Source: Hungatella sp. UBA3402 (lineage in GTDB: Bacteria > Bacillota > Clostridia > Lachnospirales > Lachnospiraceae). Taken from it: a stretch of 9,639 nucleotides of DNA. Positions 1 through 4,567 of the stretch are shown here, one piece after another. The notes beneath the pieces are model-generated. The model did not search any database and was not told the DNA's origin. It worked only from the letters and a program-made list of their open reading frames with translations. Every line of letters begins with the position of its first letter. The stretch's first letter is position 1. The position numbers and the translations under genes are program-made. The DNA lies in contig DEPC01000146.1 in assembly GCA_002358555.1 (NCBI GenBank), positions 1 to 9,639 on the forward strand, given 5' to 3'.

Positions 1-257
1 GTACCCTCAAATAAAAGAGCTGTTAATCTTTCCAGTGCACACCCTTTTATTTGATTATCTTCGTCTTCCGAAACACCATTTAGATATTTTTCAGAGTTTA
101 CTTTTTTAAAATAATTATATGCTTTTTGAAAATCTTCTCTGTAATTATATGTGAGACGTCCTAATCCTTTAAAACATTCTGAGTCTTTAGGTAATTCATT
201 AATTCCATCTATTATCTCACTTAAAGACAGACCTTGCTGAAAAGTTAATTCATCCAT
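1..257 (-). CDS. Partial N-terminus of unknown protein, possible restriction-endonuclease-like domain (third gene of SOS operon)
   Basis: An open frame of 85 codons runs off the left edge. It starts at the ATG at 257-255, eight bases inside the preceding gene (ATGGATGA, start and stop overlapping), so translational coupling is likely. The second ATG (253-251) hits a stop after two codons and is excluded. The visible part begins MDELTFQQGLSLSEIIDGI. Residues about 25-60 are rich in aromatic, Lys and Asn residues. The last visible residues read IKGCALERLTALLFEG. A Lys-Gly, then Leu-Glu, then Leu-Phe pattern of this kind is common at the first helix of PD-(D/E)XK (Mrr-like) restriction-endonuclease domains, so a nuclease domain may begin here. 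The catalytic residues would lie beyond the window, so this is only a suggestion. The gene is AT-rich like its two upstream partners and unlike the housekeeping genes. I am confident it is a gene, not of its function. Confidence 0.7.
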   Translation of the reverse strand, partial: MDELTFQQGLSLSEIIDGINELPKDSECFKGLGRLTYNYREDFQKAYNYFKKVNSEKYLNGVSEDEDNQIKGCALERLTALLFEG

Positions 258-618
258 CTTTAATTACCTTAAAAATTAAGACAGCATCTTGATATGATTT
301 TCCAATATATCCACAATTTTCACAAAAATATTGTGAGGTTATATCATTAATAGAACTATATACTATATCCACTGGTTCTTTACAGTTTAAACAATATATT
401 TCAAAATATGATTCAAGCCACCCTGCCTTTTGCATGATATTAAGTGTTTCGTATATTTTTTTTATAGGAATTTTTGTAATACGATATATTACACCTGGAT
501 ATACCCAATTTCCAACAGAATAATGCCTAAAAGTGTTTTCAAACTTTTTGATTTCATCATTGGTCAATGGGGAGTTTATTAATAATATTTCTAACTCTGA
601 TGATATAGTTTGTAACAT
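250..618 (-). CDS. Small winged-helix plus zinc-ribbon protein, unknown function (second gene of SOS operon)
   Basis: A protein of 122 residues. Residues about 20-72 (from NDEIKKFENTF to AGWLES) look like a winged helix-turn-helix; the stretch VYPGVIYRITKIPIKKIYET is followed by a recognition-helix-like LNIMQKAGWLE. The C-terminal half holds two Cys-x-x-Cys knuckles, CLNC (C76, C79) and CENC (C99, C102), 19 residues apart, as in a zinc ribbon. The fold suggests DNA binding or an adaptor role in a multi-component system; this is inference, and I recognise no named family. The ATG at 618-616 is chosen because a strong Shine-Dalgarno sits 8 bases upstream, although it makes the gene overlap the end of the previous one by 62 bp in another frame. 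The stop overlaps the start of the next gene. The three genes are therefore very probably one transcript. Confidence 0.8.
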   Translation of the reverse strand: MLQTISSELEILLINSPLTNDEIKKFENTFRHYSVGNWVYPGVIYRITKIPIKKIYETLNIMQKAGWLESYFEIYCLNCKEPVDIVYSSINDITSQYFCENCGYIGKSYQDAVLIFKVIKDG

Positions 619-1624
619 AATCCATTCTCCCCCTTCCTTGATTGGCTTTTAAAGAACTACTAAAATGATGAAGCAAACAGCCTTTTTCTTGACCATAATC
701 AAAAATAAATTTTACTTCAAAATTATTCTCCTTAAACTTAAACCGAACCCATGGAAATTCTGATAAATTTTCTTTCTCAAAAATAAAGTCTTGAAAAGCT
801 TGTTTTAATACAGGAACTTGCTCAAACTCCTCTTTATAATTTTCCATTAATATCTTCAGTTCACCAATAAAAGGCAATATCATCTTATCATTCTTGCCAA
901 CTTCTATGGTTGCTTTGCCACCAGTAGCCATAAGCATATCCTGTCCAGAGAGAACAACTCCATTCTTCTCACCATTTACTTTGATATGGTCAACAATATC
1001 TTTTAAATTACATGCCTTAATAGAAATATTTAGAAATTTTCTAATCCATTCTAACACTTCATATACATATCTAATATAATTGCTGACAAACACATCTCCT
1101 AAAGAATCAAATCGCAATTCCAATACCTTTTCTATACTATAAAAAATAGCCAAGATTGTATATCTTCTTTTTAATTTATTTCCTGAAAAGTCTGTTGATT
1201 CTAAACCTAAGTTAAATTTTAGTAAATATTTATCCTTTTGTTGTAAAAAAGATGGATTATGTGCAACAGAATACAATTCCTCAAAATTAGTTAATGTATT
1301 ATAGGGTATTATCTGTTTTAAGTTTATGCATCCTTGAAACATTTGATTAGTAATATTATCTATATCAAAAAGCATAGAATATTTATAGTTTTTGTCAAAT
1401 TCCCATTTTTCTATACATTTTAATGTAATTTGATTATTTCTCAAACAATATTCTATACTTTCAAGGCGTGAAAGATTGCCAATAAATAATTTATTTTCTT
1501 CGTTATTCTTTTGAGTTGCTATTCCATCTTCTATTAACATATTAGCAATTTTATGAATAGATGAACGAGTATATTCATTTAATGATCCCAAGGTATAATC
1601 TATTATATCAATTAAGGCTAACAT
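557..1624 (-). CDS. Unrecognised 355-residue protein, first gene of SOS-controlled operon
   Basis: I do not recognise this family. The frame is open to 1645, but I choose the second methionine (1624, MLALIDIIDYTLGSL) because GGAGA lies 6 bases before it, while the ATG at 1645 has no ribosome binding site. No signal peptide, long membrane segment, Walker motif or clear nuclease triad is visible. The N-terminal 40 residues (DYTLGSLNEYTRSSIHKIANMLIEDG, broken here only in description) look helical and could be a small helix-turn-helix. The middle holds the compact conserved-looking stretch IEKVLELRFDSLGDV and a Tyr/Trp-rich helix YVYEVLEWIRKFL. The C-terminal part (WVRFKFKENNFEVKFIFDYG) is probably beta-rich. 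The protein is soluble, Lys/Ile/Asn-rich and AT-rich in codons, which suggests horizontal acquisition. It could be an effector or sensor of a three-gene defence or stress module; that is inference. Confidence 0.8.
   Translation of the reverse strand: MLALIDIIDYTLGSLNEYTRSSIHKIANMLIEDGIATQKNNEENKLFIGNLSRLESIEYCLRNNQITLKCIEKWEFDKNYKYSMLFDIDNITNQMFQGCINLKQIIPYNTLTNFEELYSVAHNPSFLQQKDKYLLKFNLGLESTDFSGNKLKRRYTILAIFYSIEKVLELRFDSLGDVFVSNYIRYVYEVLEWIRKFLNISIKACNLKDIVDHIKVNGEKNGVVLSGQDMLMATGGKATIEVGKNDKMILPFIGELKILMENYKEEFEQVPVLKQAFQDFIFEKENLSEFPWVRFKFKENNFEVKFIFDYGQEKGCLLHHFSSSLKANQGRGRMDYVTNYIIRVRNIINKLPIDQ
627..639 (-). promoter_or_regulatory. Shine-Dalgarno inside the upstream gene, fixes the start of the zinc-ribbon gene
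   Basis: The minus strand reads AAGGAAGGGGGAG followed by 8 bases and then the ATG at 618. The site lies inside the coding region of the preceding gene. It supports a true 62-bp coding overlap rather than a later TTG start at 567. Confidence 0.7.
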
Positions 1625-1630
1625 ATGGAT

Positions 1631-1637
1631 TCTCCAA
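1631..1637 (-). promoter_or_regulatory. Shine-Dalgarno TTGGAGA deciding the start at 1624
   Basis: On the minus strand TTGGAGA precedes the ATG at 1624 with a 6-base gap (ATCCAT). The upstream in-frame ATG at 1645 is preceded only by a run of A, so the shorter protein is preferred. Confidence 0.6.
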
Positions 1638-1742
1638 TTCGACATTTTTTTATATTATATCATATAGGTCTTTGGAAAATCCTACCAAATTTTATTAAAT
1701 ATCTTTGTTACTTATGTTATATAAGAATCAAATTATATTAAC

Positions 1743-1771
1743 AGTATAGAACATATGTTCCGTTTTGTCAA
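1743..1771 (-). promoter_or_regulatory. Sigma-A promoter of the three-gene operon
   Basis: Read on the minus strand, TTGACA (1771-1766, perfect -35) is followed by exactly 17 bases and TATACT (1748-1743, 5 of 6 to the -10 consensus). The start point should fall near 1736, leaving an untranslated leader of about 110 bases before the ATG at 1624. It points only into the AT-rich operon; the opposite direction runs into the 3' end of the CmpB-family gene. No terminator is visible between that gene (stop at 1828) and this promoter, so some read-through is also possible. Confidence 0.8.
1749..1760. promoter_or_regulatory. LexA (DinR) SOS box
   Basis: GAACATATGTTC is a perfect 12-base palindrome and matches the Gram-positive LexA/DinR core GAAC-RNRY-GTTC at every position (A, T, A, T in the middle). 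It fills most of the 17-base spacer between the -35 and -10 of the operon promoter, the textbook place for a repressor that blocks RNA polymerase. The downstream three-gene operon is therefore predicted to be off in normal growth and switched on when RecA triggers LexA self-cleavage after DNA damage. The match and position are seen; regulation is inferred. Confidence 0.8.
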
Positions 1772-1827
1772 TATATACAAAAAATATCTTCTGATTTCAC
1801 AACAATCTTATACCAGTCTTTTCAAGT

Positions 1828-2928
1828 TTATTCATGCTCTAACATATCCCTCAGTTCTTTTAATGCCTCTGCAAACTTTTTAGAAGATGCAGTAGGATTT
1901 CCTTTTAAGATACTCTTACGGTAAAAGGACATACGAGAGGACAAACCTCGACAGCTTTCTAATATACGTTTTTTTCTCTCTGACAGAAGATGAATTTGTT
2001 CTGATAATTGGGACAAGCTATCCGCCGGACGCAAGATGTAGGTGGCTGCCTCCTCTTGAAGTTGAGCTGCTTTCTGTGAACTGGCTTGTTTTAAGTCGGA
2101 GAGCAGTTTTGAAGAGCGATTTTCTAACTGGGAGGCATTTTCCCTAATGCCCTCTGCTCGCTGAAGGGCCTCTGTACTTAGCTCTTCGATTCGGAATCTT
2201 GCATGTTTTTTCAAATTTTCTGTTCTCTGCAAAGCCCCAGTTCCTAGTTCTTCTATCCGAAGCAATGCTTCCGTCCGAAATTCATCAGCCTTTTGTATGG
2301 CATCGCTTTTGATATCCTCCATCCGGCGGGAAGCCTCTGATTTTAGGAGAAGCAGTTGCTGCTGTATTTCTTCTAATTCTGTTTTCATAGCAGTCATGGT
2401 TTCCAAGGCACGACCTAGAGCGAAAGCCTCTTTTGTTGATTGAATAGTATCAATAATAAAAGCTATCGTCACAATAGATAACAGGATAGCTTGTATTCCA
2501 AGATTCATGTTTAGCACAAAATCTGCTATAGGTTTATGGATTATTTCTGTGAGGAAAATGGTCAAAAATCCCCAAGCAATGGAGGAGGTCAGACAAATAT
2601 ATCCATTGATTTGAAAGTGCTGGTCGCTATAATCCCAATATTTGATTTTGAATAACCGTTCCATTACATAGCCAGTTACATATTCTAGAGCCGTTGCCGC
2701 CACAACACCAGAAAAGTAGACTAGAATCAAATTATTTCGGACTGGAAGGGAAACCCAGAGCATCATCACAGCCCCAGTTCCATACAAGGGAAGCATAGGA
2801 AGTCTGAGAAATCCTCGATTGACAAAATGTCTTTTTTTCAAAGAAACATAAGTGGATTCAAAAATCCAGCCAAAAAAACAGTAAATATAGAAAAATGTAA
2901 GCCATTGATACCATGAATATGTGTACAT
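1828..2928 (-). CDS. CmpB-family (putative ABC transporter permease) membrane protein with hendecad coiled-coil tail
   Basis: A protein of 366 residues. The N-terminal half matches the CmpB family often annotated 'putative ABC transporter permease' (DUF1113 type): WYQWLTFFYIYCFFGWIFES, then FVNRGFLRLPMLPLYGTGA. About four to five hydrophobic segments are visible (near residues 8-22, 47-60, 66-85, 108-129, 143-162). Its biochemical role is unknown; no ATP-binding partner is adjacent. The second half is a long charged coiled coil, about 170-325, including six to seven uninterrupted 11-residue repeats at 197-273 such as TEALLRIEELG and TEALQRAEGIR. The start at 2928 is chosen because GGAGG lies 5 bases upstream and MYTYSWYQW is a sensible first membrane segment; the frame stays open to a TTG at 3000, but that codon lies in a possible promoter. 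The coding GC looks like the housekeeping genes, so it is probably resident. Divergent from mreB. Confidence 0.85.
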   Translation of the reverse strand: MYTYSWYQWLTFFYIYCFFGWIFESTYVSLKKRHFVNRGFLRLPMLPLYGTGAVMMLWVSLPVRNNLILVYFSGVVAATALEYVTGYVMERLFKIKYWDYSDQHFQINGYICLTSSIAWGFLTIFLTEIIHKPIADFVLNMNLGIQAILLSIVTIAFIIDTIQSTKEAFALGRALETMTAMKTELEEIQQQLLLLKSEASRRMEDIKSDAIQKADEFRTEALLRIEELGTGALQRTENLKKHARFRIEELSTEALQRAEGIRENASQLENRSSKLLSDLKQASSQKAAQLQEEAATYILRPADSLSQLSEQIHLLSERKKRILESCRGLSSRMSFYRKSILKGNPTASSKKFAEALKELRDMLEHE

Positions 2929-2971
2929 AAGAGCCTCCGCTGTAAAATTCTGCAATAGAATATTTCTGTTT

Positions 2972-3000
2972 ATCATAGCGTTTTTTGGGGTTTCTTGCAA
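2972..3000 (-). promoter_or_regulatory. Possible promoter of the CmpB-family gene
   Basis: On the minus strand TTGCAA (3000-2995; 4 of 6) and TATGAT (2977-2972; 5 of 6) are separated by 17 bases. The start point would be near 2966, giving a leader of about 38 bases with the GGAGG site in it. It lies downstream of the terminator at 3077-3108, so the gene could be transcribed independently of the structured RNA upstream. Confidence 0.45.
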
Positions 3001-3076
3001 CCATAAATAGTATTACCGGAAATTTGTAGAGTACTCCTTATAATCATTTGGGAGGCTTAAAAAATCTATTTCCAAC

Positions 3077-3108
3077 AAAAAGAAAACAGCCCCGCTTTTG
3101 CAGAGCCG
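3077..3108 (-). terminator. Rho-independent terminator, minus strand
   Basis: The minus strand has CGGCTCTGC (3108-3100), loop AAAA, GCGGGGCTG (3095-3087), then TTTTCTTTTT. All nine positions pair in RNA if G-U is allowed; the three wobbles become A-C mismatches on the plus strand, so the RNA is made from the minus strand. No coding gene ends just upstream, so it terminates a leader or a small RNA. Confidence 0.7.
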
Positions 3109-3255
3109 TCTCCATAGGGAATGGTAGGTATATTTTAGGAAATTGTCTTAGGGGGGCCTGCCAAGGTTTCCCCTGACAGGTATGAGTATGAAAAAGCTTT
3201 GTGATTTCAAGTGGTTTACTTGAAACAAAGGCCCCGCTACCCTTTCGGATAACGT
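3077..3255 (-). ncRNA. Candidate structured RNA or attenuator leader, class unknown
   Basis: About 180 bases of non-coding minus-strand sequence end at a good intrinsic terminator. A TATACT (3267-3262) could be the -10, giving a start near 3255; I see no good -35. A long hairpin pairs CTTTGT (3230-3225) with ACAAAG and TTCAAGT (3224-3218) with ACTTGAA, around loop AAACC. GGGGCCT (3235-3229) can pair perfectly with AGGCCCC (3159-3153), while CCTGTCA (3180-3174) can pair instead with TGGCAGG (3163-3157); the two use the same AGG bases and partly exclude each other. GCCCC here could also pair with the GGGGC of the terminator. This is what a switchable leader would look like, but it matches no riboswitch I know, nor 6S RNA, tmRNA, SRP RNA or RNase P. 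It lies 150 bases before the CmpB-family gene. Confidence 0.45.
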
Positions 3256-3302
3256 AATTAAAGTATAACGGAAAATTGTGACTAAAATGTGTACCCAAGA
3301 TA

Positions 3303-3367
3303 AAATAAGGATAAAAAAAATAAAATAAAAAAAAACCCTTTAAAAACACTTCGAGATTGTATATAAT
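3303..3367 (+). promoter_or_regulatory. Promoter of mreB-recD2 with upstream A-tract
   Basis: TTTAAA (3339-3344, 4 of 6) and TATAAT (3362-3367, perfect) are 17 bases apart. Just upstream, 3309-3335 is almost pure A with a few T, which resembles an UP element or bent DNA that helps polymerase bind. The start point would be near 3374, leaving about 168 bases of leader before the ATG at 3542. Confidence 0.6.
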
Positions 3368-3395
3368 AAAGTCGATAATGTGGAAACATATGTAT

Positions 3396-3447
3396 AAGAC
3401 CCCCCTGATATGTCATAGAAACAAACTGACAGGAATAAGAGGGGCTT
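3396..3447 (+). promoter_or_regulatory. Stem-loop in the mreB leader
   Basis: An outer stem pairs AAG-CCCC (3396-3403, with A3399 bulged) with GGGGCTT (3441-3447). An inner stem pairs CC plus TGTCA (3404-3405, 3411-3415; five-base bulge TGATA) with TGACAGG (3427-3433), around an 11-base loop. The last stem bases run into CTTTTG, a short T-run, so weak attenuation is possible. No known leader class is recognised. Confidence 0.45.
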
Positions 3448-3525
3448 TTGCGATAGATTTCGTATAAAAAACAGAAAATTTCTTTAGGCACTCGAAGCAT
3501 TGAAGGAGATAAAAGCCGGTAAGAC

Positions 3526-3533
3526 AGGAGGAG
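3526..3533 (+). promoter_or_regulatory. Shine-Dalgarno AGGAGGAG fixing the mreB start
   Basis: AGGAGGAG stands 8 bases before the ATG at 3542. The open frame extends to a TTG at 3500, but that would place this site inside the gene and add 14 residues that the family lacks. Confidence 0.75.
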
Positions 3534-3541
3534 ACAAAATT

Positions 3542-4546
3542 ATGTTAATGTCCAATGATATTGGAATTGATTTGGGTACAGCCAGCATTCTCGTATATAT
3601 TAAAGGAAGAGGTGTGGTTTTAAAAGAACCCTCTGTGGTAGCTATTGACCGTGATTCTAATAAGATTATTACCTTTGGAGAGGAAGCCCGCTTGATGATA
3701 GGAAGAACTCCAGGTAATATTGTGGCTATCAGACCCTTGAGACAGGGTGTTATTTCTGATTATACAGTAACAGAAAAGATGCTCAAATATTTTATCACAA
3801 AAGCTATGGGCAAAAAGGCGTTAAGAAAACCTCGCATTGCAGTGTGCATTCCTAGCGGAGCCACAGAAGTAGAACGGAAAGCTGTAGAAGATGCCACTTA
3901 TCAGGCAGGAGCAAGAGATGTTTCTATTATAGAAGAACCTGTGGCTGCTGCCATTGGAGCAGGGATTGATATTTCCAAGGCATGTGGCAATATGATTGTA
4001 GACATTGGGGGCGGAACTGCTGATATTGCAGTAATTTCTCTGGGAGGTACTGTAGTAAGCACTTCCATCAAGATAGCAGGAGACGATTTTGATGAAGCTT
4101 TGGTTCGCTATATGAGAAAGAAGCATAATCTTCTCATTGGTGAGAGAACTGCTGAGGAGATTAAAATCAATATTGGTGCAGCATACAAAAGGCCAGAGGT
4201 TTTGACTATGGAGGTGAGAGGAAGAAATCTGGTGACAGGTCTTCCTAAGACGATTGTGGTGACATCTGATGAGACATTGGAGGCTTTGAGGGAACCTGCG
4301 ATGCAGATTGTGGATGCAGTACACAATGTGCTGGAGAGAACTCCACCGGAGCTTGCAGCCGATATCTTTGATAGGGGAATTGTCTTAACTGGCGGCGGCT
4401 CTCTGCTCAGCGGTTTGGATGCCCTGATTGAAGAAAAGACAGGCATCAGTACTATGATTGCAGAGGACCCTTTGACAGCAGTTGCGATTGGGACAGGCAA
4501 ATATATTGAATTTTCTCATAGTGGAAATGGAAAGAAGGATTTTTAA
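3542..4546 (+). CDS. mreB: MreB/Mbl-type rod-shape actin homologue
   Basis: A 334-residue bacterial actin, full length for the family. Known role of the family: ATP-dependent filaments under the membrane that guide the elongation machinery for peptidoglycan. Visible motifs: phosphate-1 loop IDLGTA (9-14); PSGATEVERKAV (104-115); catalytic-glutamate region IIEEPVAAAIGAG (129-141); phosphate-2 DIGGGTADIAVISLGG (154-169); GERTAEEIK (200-208); TPPELAADIFDRGIVLTGGG (267-286), the adenosine motif; and AEDPLTAVAIGTG near the end. The N-terminus (DIGIDLGTA, VVLKEPSVVAIDRDSNK) looks closer to Mbl than to MreB of Bacillus subtilis, and no mreC or mreD follows, also as for Mbl. The first Met is set by AGGAGGAG 8 bases upstream. 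It is the first gene of an operon with recD2, 21 bp downstream. All key residues are present. Confidence 0.95.
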   Translation: MLMSNDIGIDLGTASILVYIKGRGVVLKEPSVVAIDRDSNKIITFGEEARLMIGRTPGNIVAIRPLRQGVISDYTVTEKMLKYFITKAMGKKALRKPRIAVCIPSGATEVERKAVEDATYQAGARDVSIIEEPVAAAIGAGIDISKACGNMIVDIGGGTADIAVISLGGTVVSTSIKIAGDDFDEALVRYMRKKHNLLIGERTAEEIKINIGAAYKRPEVLTMEVRGRNLVTGLPKTIVVTSDETLEALREPAMQIVDAVHNVLERTPPELAADIFDRGIVLTGGGSLLSGLDALIEEKTGISTMIAEDPLTAVAIGTGKYIEFSHSGNGKKDF

Positions 4547-4567
4547 TCCGGTTAGGAGTGAAATGCA

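Noticed and set aside
894..1079. Plus-strand 61-codon frame inside the first operon gene
   Set aside because: It is antisense to a longer supported gene and has no ribosome binding site.
1654..1659. TATAAT on the minus strand just before the first operon gene as an alternative promoter
   Set aside because: No acceptable -35 lies 16-18 bases upstream, while the TTGACA/TATACT promoter further up is far better.
3151..3180. H-type pseudoknot of GGGG (3173-3170) with the following C-run
   Set aside because: The connecting loops would be zero or nearly zero bases on the wrong side to span the stem, so the fold is geometrically poor.
3229..3245. AAAGGGTAGCGGGGCC as a T-box or c-di-GMP riboswitch piece
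   Set aside because: It only resembles those motifs in a few bases; the other conserved parts are absent and it is at the wrong end of the RNA.
3385..3393. AACATATGT as a second LexA box in the mreB leader
   Set aside because: The outer bases do not give GAAC and GTTC, so it is only part of the palindrome.
3044..3500. Minus-strand open frames of 101 and 72 codons between the CmpB-family gene and mreB
   Set aside because: They cover the structured RNA, the terminator and the mreB promoter, have low-complexity Phe/Tyr-rich translations from the A-tract, and lack ribosome binding sites.
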